Shown here piece after piece: positions 33,691-41,936 of a stretch of 64,000 nucleotides of DNA (positions within the stretch are counted from its first letter, which is position 1; every line of letters begins with the position of its first letter). The notes under the pieces were generated by a model. That model had not been told where the DNA came from. It searched no databases and worked only from the letters and a program-made list of their open reading frames with translations. The stretch covers positions 372,001-436,000 of the forward strand of contig NZ_FZPD01000005.1 in NCBI RefSeq assembly GCF_900188325.1, in the 5' to 3' direction. Position numbers and translations under genes: made by a program. The stretch comes from Ekhidna lutea. Lineage in GTDB: Bacteria; Bacteroidota; Bacteroidia; Cytophagales; Cyclobacteriaceae.

Positions 33691-34377
33691 ATGATCAGAA
33701 AACTAGTATTGCTAATGCTTGTCTCTCCTTTTTTTGCAATTGGACAGGAAAGTATTGAAAGTGAAATAAAACCCATAGGAGGCGAAAAGACACTTGAAGT
33801 TCAATTGACTCCATTTGGGGATACACCTGTAGGAATTAATGGAATAAGAGTTAGATGGTTTAAGTCCGAATCCAAGGTAACACGACTAAATCTCTTTTTA
33901 GGTCTTGATTCTGATACCGATATTATTCAGCAGGAAGATACAGGACAGGAAGAGTTGAAAGCAAGAACATCCGAATTGGTAATTAGTTTACGTCCTGGTT
34001 TTGAAAATCATATTCAAGTTTCTGAGCGAATGTCTCCATATTTTGGACTCGAACTAGACTTAACCTATCAGACTTCTTCGCAAAAAGTAGAAGAGCAGAA
34101 TGGAAGTGATGTTAACTATACAAAGCTGATCAATGGAGCACAATCAGGATTTGTACGATTAGGGGCCAATGCTATTGCCGGAATGGATTATTATGTTGCT
34201 AAAAAACTATACCTCGGTACTGAGTTTGGGTTCGGATTTAGTTACACTGGTTATCTTCCTTCAAAGATCAAAAGTGATATTGCCGGATTTAATGAGCCAG
34301 AGCCTGAAAAGCAAGGAAGTGCATTAGATGTGGGTCCTAATATTGTTGCTCAAATAAGGCTGGGCTATGCGTTTTAG
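33691..34377 (+). CDS. Outer-membrane beta-barrel-like protein
   Basis: 228 aa. Signal peptide (1-18, ending FFAIGQ), then alternating amphipathic strands with aromatic ends and a C-terminal RLGYAF, the phenylalanine end typical of outer-membrane barrels. Segments such as YYVAKKLYLGTEFGFGFSY match small barrel families. It overlaps the following lipoprotein gene by 11 bases, so the two are co-expressed and may form an outer-membrane pair. Substrate or role unknown. Confidence 0.72.
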   Translation: MIRKLVLLMLVSPFFAIGQESIESEIKPIGGEKTLEVQLTPFGDTPVGINGIRVRWFKSESKVTRLNLFLGLDSDTDIIQQEDTGQEELKARTSELVISLRPGFENHIQVSERMSPYFGLELDLTYQTSSQKVEEQNGSDVNYTKLINGAQSGFVRLGANAIAGMDYYVAKKLYLGTEFGFGFSYTGYLPSKIKSDIAGFNEPEPEKQGSALDVGPNIVAQIRLGYAF

Positions 34378-35068
34378 ACTACTGTTTATATCGATCCTTG
34401 TTGGAGTATTCATTTCTTGTGATGACGAAAAAGGAGCCCATTCAATTACAAATCCAAGATCGGAAATTGAAGAAATATTAGAGCTGGCCAGTAAAATTCA
34501 ATTTGTTGGAGAGCTGCCTGATGGCTTAAAGATTGATTTTTCTGTTTCAGCATTTTCGAATACTCCATCCACAAATTATTCTTCGGCAGGTTCAACAAAT
34601 TATGTTGAAAATAATGGTGGGTTGATTTTCCCTGCCAATCAACTATTATTATCTGAAGGAAAATTGGATTTGGAAATTGAAACTGGTGAAAATTTGTCAG
34701 TTAATTTTCAATACGTATTTGTCACTAATTTTAGGGAGCTACAGCGGCTTTATCCGGACTTAAACACTCCAGATCAATTTTTGGATCATAGAATAGCATA
34801 TGGAATAGGAAGCGATCAGTACGATGTAGGTGATTTATTTAACGGAGGAGTTTTTGGAGTAACTGATTATGTGTTTATGGTCTCACCACCAGGTAGTCAA
34901 GTTGGATTTGGGAGGTATTATGCGGCTGGTTACGAGGGAATTGATTTAGATGCACAACAATCAACCTTTACGCACAAAAGGCATGAGAGTGAGGGACGAA
35001 TTATGATCTACTTAAATAGCGGACAGTTTATCGATATTGGAGATTTCTTATTATTACTAACCGAATAA
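34367..35068 (+). CDS. Lipoprotein of unknown function
   Basis: 233 aa. Lipobox VFISC (C18) followed by DDEKG, consistent with a lipoprotein in Bacteroidota. The mature part is beta-rich, with serine/threonine-rich stretches (SNTPSTNYSSAGSTNY) and a C terminus ending FIDIGDFLLLLTE. No known domain. The start overlaps the preceding barrel gene. A strong terminator follows 4 bases after the stop. Confidence 0.72.
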   Translation: MRFRLLFISILVGVFISCDDEKGAHSITNPRSEIEEILELASKIQFVGELPDGLKIDFSVSAFSNTPSTNYSSAGSTNYVENNGGLIFPANQLLLSEGKLDLEIETGENLSVNFQYVFVTNFRELQRLYPDLNTPDQFLDHRIAYGIGSDQYDVGDLFNGGVFGVTDYVFMVSPPGSQVGFGRYYAAGYEGIDLDAQQSTFTHKRHESEGRIMIYLNSGQFIDIGDFLLLLTE

Positions 35069-35071
35069 AAT

Positions 35072-35102
35072 ATCCCCGAGGTTGCCTCGGGGATTCTTTT
35101 TT
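35072..35102 (+). terminator. Terminator after the lipoprotein gene
   Basis: ATCCCCGAGG-TTG-CCTCGGGGAT (35072-35094), a 10-bp stem followed by a T-rich run. It separates the plus-strand pair from the convergent S9 peptidase and may work both ways. Confidence 0.88.
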
Positions 35103-35115
35103 TTAGAAGATTATG

Positions 35116-37278
35116 CTACTCCTCAATTCCTTCCAAATCCAACAAGAAGGCATACTGAAGGGCAGTTGTCTTGTACCGTTTGAAGCGACCTGAAGCGCCA
35201 CCGTGACCTGCTTCCATGTCTGTATCCAGGATCAATGTATTGTTATCCGTTTTCATATCTCGCAGTTTGGCTACCCACTTTGCTGGCTCCCAATATTGAA
35301 CTTGAGAATCAAATAACCCGGTTGTAACAAGCATATTAGGATACTCTTGCGCAGAAACATTGTCATAAGGAGAGTAAGACATCATGTACTCGTAAGATTC
35401 GAGTTCTTTTGGATTACCCCACTCATCAAACTCATTGGTGGTCAAAGGGATCGTTTCGTCCCACATGGTAGAAACCACATCAACGAAAGGAACAGCCGCA
35501 AGAACTCCTTTGTATAGTTCGGGAGCGAGGTTAACCACGGCACCCATCAAAAGACCTCCGGCACTACCGCCCTGAGCATATAAATGCTCTGAAGAAGTAT
35601 AGTTCTCCTCGATTAAGAATTTTGAGCAATCAATGAAGTCGTTGAACGTGTTCATTTTCTTGAACATCTTACCGTCCTCATACCACTGACGTCCCATCAA
35701 CTGGCCACCTCTGATATGAGCAATCGCAAAAGCAAACCCACGATCCAGTAAGCTTAATCTAACCGAGCTAAAGCTTGCATCGATAGTTGCTCCATAAGAA
35801 CCATATCCATATTGGAGCAGAGGTCCATTCCCGTCTTTTTCAAAGCCTTTTTTGTAAACAATAGAGATTGGTACTTTTTCGCCATCTCGTGCTGTAGCCC
35901 AAACACGCTCGGTTATATAATCTTCCGGGTTATGACCGCCTACGACCTCTTGCTGCTTCATCAGAGTCTTCTCTTTAGTCTCCATGTTGTAGTCAAATGT
36001 GGAGTTTGGAGTGGTCATGGATGTATATCCAAATCGCAAGACATTGGTATTAAACTCTGCATTGGTGGAGATGTAAGCATTATAAGCAGGCTCTCCAAAA
36101 TCTAAGTAGTGCTCATCTCCTGACTTTTGATTGATGATGCGAAGGTTGGTCAGGCCATTCTCTCGTTCATCAACTACCATGTATTCGTTGAAAAGCTCAA
36201 CACCCTCCAAGAGCACATTGTCTCTGTGAGGAATCACTTCTTTCCAGTTAGATTCATTCGTGTCGTTAACAGATGTTTCCATCAACTTGAAGTTGGTCGC
36301 ATCCCGATTGGTAACTATGTACCATTTGTCTTCAAAGTGAGCAATACTGTATTCATGCGCTTTTTCATCACGAGGGATAAACTGCTGAAAATCCCCAGTA
36401 GGATTGTTCGCATCGAGTACATGATAATCACTGATCAGCGTACTACTGTTATAAATGATCACAAAATCATCTGATTTTGATTTATAAACACCGATGTAAT
36501 AAGATGGGTCTTTCTCATGATAAACCATCACATCTACTTCAGGCTCGGTACCAAGTTTGTGTCTGTAAATCTTTTCAGAAAGTAATGAAACCTTATTTTT
36601 AGCCGTGTAGAAAAAAGTTTTATTGTCATTAGCCCATGCGCCACCACCAGTCGTGTTTATGATCTGATCATCAAGCATCTCACCGGTCTCCAGATTTTTG
36701 AAACGGATGGTGTATATCCTTCTGCTTAACGTATCTTCTGCAAACGCCAATATCTTGTTGTCAGGACTGACATTTAAACCTCCTGCTGCGTAATAATCAT
36801 AGCCTTCAGCCAGCTTGTTTACATCGATGAGTATTTCTTCTTCAGCGTCCAGTGAACCATTCTTTCTGCAATAGATGGGATATTCTCCACCTTCTTCATA
36901 TCGGGTATAGTACCAATATCCGTTGGACAGATAAGGAACAGACTCATCTGTCTGCTTAATTCTACCTACAATTTCATCGTATAGCTTTTGTTGCAGATCC
37001 TCTGTGTGAGACATTACCGTTTTGGTATAGTCGTTTTCTTCATTGAGGTATGCCAATACTTCTTTAGTATGAGCATCAGGTGTTTCCGCTCGTTTCTGCT
37101 CATCACTTAGACGCATCCAGAAATAAGGATCCACACGCGTTTGTCCGTGCTCTTTCAATAAGGTGTCAGCCTTTGCAGCAATGGGTGCATCAGGTCTCAT
37201 AGGTTTTTCTTCTGTTTTTTTATTCGTACAGGACATTGCCAATACAGCCAGGATGGTGAGATATTTGATCGTTTTCAT
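35116..37278 (-). CDS. S9 family prolyl oligopeptidase (oligopeptidase B-like), lipoprotein
   Basis: 720 aa. Lipoprotein signal (AMSC, C17), an N-terminal seven-bladed propeller (about 80-440) and an alpha/beta hydrolase domain with S572 in GGSAGG, D657 in LFDSQ and H692 in AGHGG. It cuts short peptides, in oligopeptidase B after basic residues. The lipid anchor places it at the envelope, unlike the cytoplasmic E. coli enzyme. Single-gene unit; terminators lie at both ends. Confidence 0.92.
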   Translation of the reverse strand: MKTIKYLTILAVLAMSCTNKKTEEKPMRPDAPIAAKADTLLKEHGQTRVDPYFWMRLSDEQKRAETPDAHTKEVLAYLNEENDYTKTVMSHTEDLQQKLYDEIVGRIKQTDESVPYLSNGYWYYTRYEEGGEYPIYCRKNGSLDAEEEILIDVNKLAEGYDYYAAGGLNVSPDNKILAFAEDTLSRRIYTIRFKNLETGEMLDDQIINTTGGGAWANDNKTFFYTAKNKVSLLSEKIYRHKLGTEPEVDVMVYHEKDPSYYIGVYKSKSDDFVIIYNSSTLISDYHVLDANNPTGDFQQFIPRDEKAHEYSIAHFEDKWYIVTNRDATNFKLMETSVNDTNESNWKEVIPHRDNVLLEGVELFNEYMVVDERENGLTNLRIINQKSGDEHYLDFGEPAYNAYISTNAEFNTNVLRFGYTSMTTPNSTFDYNMETKEKTLMKQQEVVGGHNPEDYITERVWATARDGEKVPISIVYKKGFEKDGNGPLLQYGYGSYGATIDASFSSVRLSLLDRGFAFAIAHIRGGQLMGRQWYEDGKMFKKMNTFNDFIDCSKFLIEENYTSSEHLYAQGGSAGGLLMGAVVNLAPELYKGVLAAVPFVDVVSTMWDETIPLTTNEFDEWGNPKELESYEYMMSYSPYDNVSAQEYPNMLVTTGLFDSQVQYWEPAKWVAKLRDMKTDNNTLILDTDMEAGHGGASGRFKRYKTTALQYAFLLDLEGIEE

Positions 37279-37358
37279 TGTAAGTGATTTAGGCTGGCAA
37301 TTTCCTAATTCAAATGAAAATTTCCTAATTGCATTATATAACCGGTATAATGAAAAAA

Positions 37359-37380
37359 AGCAGTCTCAAATGAGACTGCT
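37359..37380 (-). terminator. Terminator of the 3-hydroxyacyl-CoA dehydrogenase gene
   Basis: AGCAGTCTCA-AA-TGAGACTGCT, perfect 10-bp stem, with seven A on the left that give a T run on the minus strand. It ends the gene whose stop is at 37403. Confidence 0.85.
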
Positions 37381-37402
37381 CATCTTTAATGTGTTTTTGA
37401 TT

Positions 37403-38290
37403 TTAATTAAACATCCCACTTACTACAAGTTCTTTTGAACCCGGGGTGTATTTGTAAAAGCCTTCACCTGTTTTTGCGCCTAGATACCCAGCAGTCACCA
37501 TATTCACCAGTAGAGGACATGGGGCATATTTTGGATTACCAAAGCCTTCATAAAGTACATTCATGATAGAAAGGCATACATCCAACCCAATAAAGTCTGC
37601 CAACTGAAGAGGACCCATAGGGTGAGCCATTCCAAGCTTCATTACTGTATCTATTTCCTCAACTCCAGCAACTCCTTCATGCAAGGTAATGATGGCTTCA
37701 TTGATCATCGGCATCAAGATTCTGTTAGCCACAAAACCAGGATAATCATTCACCTCTACAGGAACCTTCTTTAGGTTCTTGCTCATCTCCATAATAGTGG
37801 AAGTGGTTTCATCTGATGTTGCATACCCCCTGATCACCTCTATCAATTTCATGACTGGTACCGGATTCATAAAGTGCATCCCAATTACTTTGTCAGGTCG
37901 CTTGGTAGCGGCAGCAATTTTGGTGATAGAGATTGAAGACGTATTCGTTGAAAGGATAGCATCTTCTGGTGAATGAGCGTCCATCTTTTCGAAAATCTTC
38001 TTCTTGATTTCGAAATTTTCTGTTGCCGCCTCTACAACCAGGTCTGCATTTTTAACCCCTTCTTCCGTAGATGTGAATGTAGAAATATTCTTCAATGCAG
38101 CTTCCTTGTCAGCTTCAGAAATTTTCTCCTTCTGAACCATTCGATCCAAATTCTTCGTGATTGTCGCGATGGCTTCTTCTAACGCTGATTCATTGATGTC
38201 AATGAGAGAAACATTATACCCACTCTGAGCAAAAACATGAGCAATGCCATTGCCCATGGTACCACTACCTATAACTGATATATTTTTCAT
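37403..38290 (-). CDS. 3-hydroxyacyl-CoA (3-hydroxybutyryl-CoA) dehydrogenase
   Basis: 295 aa. Rossmann NAD-binding motif GSGTMG (8-13), catalytic segment MHFMNPVPVMKLIEVI with the active-site His, and the C-terminal helical dimer domain (VNRILMPMINEAI, LGMAHPMGPLQLADFIGLDV). It oxidises (S)-3-hydroxyacyl-CoA in fatty-acid degradation or the reverse reaction in butyrate-type metabolism. The length fits the short single-domain form (Hbd/PaaH), not the FadB fusion. Confidence 0.92.
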   Translation of the reverse strand: MKNISVIGSGTMGNGIAHVFAQSGYNVSLIDINESALEEAIATITKNLDRMVQKEKISEADKEAALKNISTFTSTEEGVKNADLVVEAATENFEIKKKIFEKMDAHSPEDAILSTNTSSISITKIAAATKRPDKVIGMHFMNPVPVMKLIEVIRGYATSDETTSTIMEMSKNLKKVPVEVNDYPGFVANRILMPMINEAIITLHEGVAGVEEIDTVMKLGMAHPMGPLQLADFIGLDVCLSIMNVLYEGFGNPKYAPCPLLVNMVTAGYLGAKTGEGFYKYTPGSKELVVSGMFN

Positions 38291-38315
38291 TAATGCTTTG
38301 TTGATTATTTAAAAA

Positions 38316-38342
38316 CGTCATTCTGAACTTGTTTCAGAATCC
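38316..38342. repeat. REP-like palindrome (GTCATTCTGAACTTGTTTCAG type)
   Basis: ATTCTGAA / TTCAGAAT arms around CTTG, preceded by CGTC. I recall closely similar intergenic palindromes in many Bacteroidota genomes, where they recur as dispersed REP-type elements. Only one copy is in this window. Confidence 0.5.
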
Positions 38343-38364
38343 ATGACTCTTAAGGAAAAAAAGA

Positions 38365-38398
38365 CCCTGAACTCAGTCCGGCAGGCGGAAGTTCAGGG
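38365..38398 (-). terminator. Terminator of the FBP aldolase gene
   Basis: CCCTGAACT / AGTTCAGGG stem enclosing a GC-rich 16-base loop, with an A-rich run on the left (T run on the minus strand). It follows the aldolase stop by 17 bases. Confidence 0.75.
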
Positions 38399-38415
38399 AT
38401 TTCTTCTATTGATCT

Positions 38416-39480
38416 TTAAGCGTTTTTGCCTACACAATTCAAATCTTCAAATGCGATTTTTAGTCTTTCCACAAAAGACTTTTCAGCTTCTCTGATCCAA
38501 ACTCTAGGATCGTAGTTCTTTTTGTTTGGTTTATCATCACCATCCGGATTGCCTATCTGAGCTTGCAAGTATCCTTCTTTAGCCTGGTAGTAATTTTTCA
38601 CACCATCCCAGTATGCCCATTGAAGGTCAGTATCTATGTTCATTTTGATGGCACCATAACCAATTGCTTCTCTGATTTCTTCTCTTGAAGATCCTGAACC
38701 ACCGTGGAAAACAAAGTTTACCGGATTTTTGTCTGTACTGTGTTTCTCCTCAATGTGATCTTGAGAGTTTTTGAGGATGATTGGTGTAAGCTTCACATTT
38801 CCAGGCTTGTATACACCGTGAACATTTCCGAAAGCAGCTGCAATGGTGAAGTTATCACTCACTTCTTTTAGCTTTTCGTATGCATAAGCCACTTCTTCCG
38901 GTTGAGTATACAGCATGGAATTATCAATACCAGTATTATCTACCCCATCTTCTTCACCGCCAGTAACTCCAAGCTCTATTTCAAGCGTCATCCCCATCTT
39001 GCTCATTCGCTTAAAATATTCAACACAGGTACCAATATTCTCCTCAATTGGTTCTTCAGAAAGATCTAGCATATGAGAAGAATAGAGGGGTTTTCCAGTT
39101 TGCTCGAAATGTTTTTCACCAGCGTCCAGCAATCCGTCAATCCACGGAAGCAATTTTCTTGCAGCATGATCGGTATGTAAGATTACGGATACACCATATG
39201 CTTCAGCCATTTGATGTACATGATGAGCACCAGCTATTCCTCCAGCTATTGCTGCTGCCTGACCATCGTTAGAAAGCCCTTTACCTGCCATAAACGCTGC
39301 TCCACCGTTTGAAAATTGGATCATTACCGGAGAATTAATATCTCTGGCAGCTTCCAACACAGCATTTACGGTACTTGAACTAGTTACATTAACTGCCGGT
39401 AGTGCAAAGTTATTTTCATTGGCATAGTTGAGAAGGTCGGTAACCTCCTGTCCGGTAAGTACACCAGGTCTGAATTTCAT
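38416..39480 (-). CDS. fbaA: Class II fructose-bisphosphate aldolase
   Basis: 354 aa, the length of the class IIA (FbaA) type. Zinc and catalytic segment VILHTDHAA (H102-T-D104-H105), GVTGGEEDGVD loop (about 180), and FVFHGGSGSSREEIR (phosphate binding). It splits fructose-1,6-bisphosphate into DHAP and glyceraldehyde-3-phosphate in glycolysis and gluconeogenesis. Single-gene unit with its own terminator. Confidence 0.95.
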   Translation of the reverse strand: MKFRPGVLTGQEVTDLLNYANENNFALPAVNVTSSSTVNAVLEAARDINSPVMIQFSNGGAAFMAGKGLSNDGQAAAIAGGIAGAHHVHQMAEAYGVSVILHTDHAARKLLPWIDGLLDAGEKHFEQTGKPLYSSHMLDLSEEPIEENIGTCVEYFKRMSKMGMTLEIELGVTGGEEDGVDNTGIDNSMLYTQPEEVAYAYEKLKEVSDNFTIAAAFGNVHGVYKPGNVKLTPIILKNSQDHIEEKHSTDKNPVNFVFHGGSGSSREEIREAIGYGAIKMNIDTDLQWAYWDGVKNYYQAKEGYLQAQIGNPDGDDKPNKKNYDPRVWIREAEKSFVERLKIAFEDLNCVGKNA

Positions 39481-39556
39481 TGTATTGAGTTTGAAGTTTA
39501 ATAACAGATTTTAAGCTGCAAATATAACTTCTACTCGATGGAATGAAAACGCTTGA

Positions 39557-39703
39557 TCACGCTTCGTGGTAGGCTTGTTGAATAGTGCTTGTGTCTATTT
39601 TAGGATCGGAATCAATTAATTGTGATTCCTTATCCCATTTGTAAGCTGCTACGGCGAATAGGGTGACCAGGTACAGAAGTTTGATTAGGATTTTCCACTT
39701 CAT
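39557..39703 (-). CDS. 48-aa single-pass membrane peptide
   Basis: ATG 39703 to TGA 39559-39557. One transmembrane helix with a basic start (MKWKILIKLLYLVTLFAVAAY) and a polar tail (DSDPKIDTSTIQQAYHEA). It lies alone in the 374-base gap between the aldolase and a DUF6249-type gene, which otherwise holds only a hairpin at its right end. Size and topology suggest a small envelope regulator; no homologue is recalled. Confidence 0.5.
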   Translation of the reverse strand: MKWKILIKLLYLVTLFAVAAYKWDKESQLIDSDPKIDTSTIQQAYHEA

Positions 39704-39799
39704 AGGACCTCTTAGACACAGCTTCGTCAATAATGGTTTAAAACGTTTGCGAAAAACGATGATAAGTAGATGAAATGATTGTTTTGTTAGATGAAATAA

Positions 39800-39850
39800 A
39801 ATGGCGCAAGCTCTTGAATTTGAGTTTATTGACCTTTGAGTTGCGCCATT
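39800..39850 (-). terminator. Long-loop hairpin after the 112-aa membrane gene
   Basis: AATGGCGCAA (39800-39809) pairs perfectly with TTGCGCCATT (39841-39850), with a 31-base loop. On the minus strand it is followed by TTTATTTC. It lies 4 bases past the stop of the 39855 gene and probably terminates it. Confidence 0.55.
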
Positions 39851-39854
39851 GTCT

Positions 39855-40193
39855 TTATTCGTTTTTGTCCATTTCCTTCTTCATTATCCCGTAATATATT
39901 AAGAAGCCAACTGCAATGCTGACCGCTTCAATTCCGTAAGGCATAGCCTCATCGCCATCAAGCCCCATGGAATCAATTACAATTAGCCCCAAACCACCAA
40001 ACAAAACAATCAACCCCCATTTTAACGCACTTTGCTTGTTGTCTTGCTTTTTAAACAAGTTCGCAGTTTGGGTATTGACCATGTCTTTATCAATTAATTT
40101 TTTCTTCAGTGAATAATTGGTTAGAATCGTCACAAAAAGGATAGTTGATCCAAATACGGATATAATAGCTACTATGGGTATTAAATCTTGCAT
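39855..40193 (-). CDS. Small membrane protein, DUF6249-like
   Basis: 112 aa: hydrophobic helix near the N terminus (about 4-25), a polar segment (NYSLKKKLIDKDMVNTQTANL), then two further helices (about 57-75 and 88-104). The layout matches small proteins near ECF sigma genes annotated DUF6249, which is my best guess. It is divergent from the sigma factor gene at 40322, sharing a 128-base promoter region, so the two may be co-regulated. Confidence 0.6.
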   Translation of the reverse strand: MQDLIPIVAIISVFGSTILFVTILTNYSLKKKLIDKDMVNTQTANLFKKQDNKQSALKWGLIVLFGGLGLIVIDSMGLDGDEAMPYGIEAVSIAVGFLIYYGIMKKEMDKNE

Positions 40194-40321
40194 ATCGTGT
40201 AATTTTTAAATTGAACATCTTTTGCTCGTAGGACAATGCATAACAAATGAAATGTTGCAGGTTAAAAATATTTTTTTTGTTGCAACCTTTAGCCGGCATC
40301 TCCTGACTTATGATTTAGTCC

Positions 40322-40867
40322 ATGGATGATAAGCAACTAGTAAAGCAAGTAATGAGCGGGAGCGAGTCTGCAATTCGACTGCTCATTGATAAATATGAGA
40401 GGCTAGTGATTCATATGATTGCTCGTGTAGTGCCCGATAATATGGATCGGGAAGAGTTGTGCCAGGATGTTTTTGTTAAAGTGGTTGATAAATTAGGCTC
40501 ATTTCATTTTGATTCTAAACTTTCAACATGGATCGCTACGATCGCGTATCGGGTAGCAGTAAATTTTGCCAAGAAAAAGAAGTTGGAAATGGTTGACCTG
40601 GATGGTGTTGCTTTTAAAGTTGGTGATACACTTGATATGACCGAAAGAGAAGACTCTAAGCAGTTTATATTAAAGCTTGTAGATCAATTGCCTGTAAATT
40701 ACAAGACGGTTTTGACGTTGTTTTATTTGGATGGATTTAGTTATCCTGAGATTGTAGAGGTAACCGGAATGCCGGAAGGAACTGTAAAGAATTATATACA
40801 TAGAGCTCGACTGAAGCTCAAAAAAATAGTAGAAGAACAAGCCGGAAAGGAGGTAGCATTGCTATGA
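40322..40867 (+). CDS. ECF-type RNA polymerase sigma factor
   Basis: 181 aa with sigma region 2 (REELCQDVFVKVVDKL, STWIATIAYRVAVNF) and region 4 (LPVNYKTVLTLFYLDGFSYPEIVEVTGMPEGTVKNYIHRARLKL), linked by a short region. It directs RNA polymerase to stress or envelope promoters. The stop overlaps the next gene by 4 bases (ATGA); that gene encodes a membrane protein in the usual place for an anti-sigma factor. Target genes are not evident. Confidence 0.93.
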   Translation: MDDKQLVKQVMSGSESAIRLLIDKYERLVIHMIARVVPDNMDREELCQDVFVKVVDKLGSFHFDSKLSTWIATIAYRVAVNFAKKKKLEMVDLDGVAFKVGDTLDMTEREDSKQFILKLVDQLPVNYKTVLTLFYLDGFSYPEIVEVTGMPEGTVKNYIHRARLKLKKIVEEQAGKEVALL

Positions 40868-41205
40868 CAAAACAAATAGAACAATTAATTGATGAGGCTT
40901 TAAAAACTGAACCATCATTTAAGCTTGGTGGTAATTTTAAAGATCGTGTTGTACTAGTCCTGCGTAAGAAGGAAAAGTCTAACCAGCGTAAGCTTTATTT
41001 TTTAATGGCCCTTGGTATGCTGGTCATTTTCGGGTTTGGGTATGGTACAATATCCTATTTTTTACCATCCCTGTTTGAAAGTTTTAGCGGATTAAAAAAT
41101 ATGTCTGATCAAATTATCCCACTTGCTGTTTTGATTGGAGTAATGGTGATTATTATTCAATATCTGGATAAGAAGCTGATAAAGAACCGGATGTTGCAGA
41201 CTTAG
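40864..41205 (+). CDS. Small membrane protein, putative anti-sigma partner
   Basis: 113 aa: soluble N-terminal 42 residues (EQLIDEALKTEPSFKLGGNFKDRVV), then two hydrophobic helices (about 44-66 and 82-102). Coupled to the sigma gene by a 4-base overlap. It lacks a clear zinc-binding anti-sigma motif (no HxxxCxxC), so the anti-sigma role comes from position and topology only. Confidence 0.65.
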   Translation: MTKQIEQLIDEALKTEPSFKLGGNFKDRVVLVLRKKEKSNQRKLYFLMALGMLVIFGFGYGTISYFLPSLFESFSGLKNMSDQIIPLAVLIGVMVIIIQYLDKKLIKNRMLQT

Positions 41206-41597
41206 GTCAGGAAGGGGGCATCAATTGGTTCCCAGAGCTCTATTTTGCGTCCCTCAGGATCCATGATCCATCCAAACTTTCCATATTCAAACTCTTCTAT
41301 TTCACCCACTATTTGTACGCCCTCTTTCTTCAAGGCTTCCAATAGCTCCACAAGGTTTTCAACTCGATAATTGAACATGTATTCTTTTTCACTTGGCTGA
41401 AAATAGGTGGTGTCTTTACTGAAAGGCCCCCATGCAGTGGTACATTCTTTCTCTTTGTCTTCATGATCCCGCCACTTAAAGAGTCCACCATATTGATCGG
41501 ACTCAATGCCAAGGTGGTTTCTGTACCAATCTTTCATTTTTTCCGGGTCTTGTGTCTTAAAGAAAACACCTCCAATTCCTGTTACTCGTTTTTTCAT
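41202..41597 (-). CDS. VOC family protein (glyoxalase-like)
   Basis: 131 aa, single VOC module: GIGGVFFKTQDPEKMKDWYRNHLGI at the start and FGWIMDPEGRKIELWEP at the end, the glyoxalase/bleomycin-resistance fold with a conserved metal-binding Glu in KIELWEP. Substrate unknown. Its last 4 bases overlap the convergent anti-sigma candidate. Confidence 0.85.
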   Translation of the reverse strand: MKKRVTGIGGVFFKTQDPEKMKDWYRNHLGIESDQYGGLFKWRDHEDKEKECTTAWGPFSKDTTYFQPSEKEYMFNYRVENLVELLEALKKEGVQIVGEIEEFEYGKFGWIMDPEGRKIELWEPIDAPFLT

Positions 41598-41661
41598 GTT
41601 GCTTGATATTTGAGACCAAATAAAGCGAGAAAATAAAGGGCTTAAAAATGAAATTGAAAAA

Positions 41662-41677
41662 TCACCTGAAAGGGTGA
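41662..41677 (-). terminator. Short terminator of the 80-aa gene
   Basis: TCACC-TGAAAG-GGTGA stem next to the stop codon of the 41679 gene, followed on the minus strand by TTTTTCAATTTC. A modest hairpin. Confidence 0.5.
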
Positions 41678-41678
41678 G

Positions 41679-41921
41679 TCATTTAGATTGGCAATCCCTC
41701 AAAGCCTCTTCTGCTCGGGCCATCTGAAGTGTAGCTTCTGCAGCTGCTTCTTGTGCCATTTCCTGAAGGTTGACAGCCTCATCTCTTAGTCTTTCAGCTT
41801 CTTGTTGAGCGACAGCTACTTGTTCAGCATATTTTTCAGCCTCGCTTGCTTTTATATATGCGAAAATTACGGACGTTATTGTGATCATGATTAAGATCAA
41901 TGTTACTACGTACTTTTTCAT
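41679..41921 (-). CDS. 80-aa membrane protein with coiled coil, paralogous to the end of its neighbour
   Basis: One N-terminal helix (about 4-23) then an Ala/Glu-rich coiled coil ending in ALRDCQSK. The stretch IFAYIKASEAEKYAE...DCQSK matches the C-terminal third of the upstream protein (LFAYIKANDAEKRAY...DCETK), so one arose from the other by duplication. The late Cys is kept in both. Function unknown; 15 bases after the upstream gene, likely same operon. Confidence 0.7.
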   Translation of the reverse strand: MKKYVVTLILIMITITSVIFAYIKASEAEKYAEQVAVAQQEAERLRDEAVNLQEMAQEAAAEATLQMARAEEALRDCQSK

Positions 41922-41936
41922 TGTTTACTATTATTA

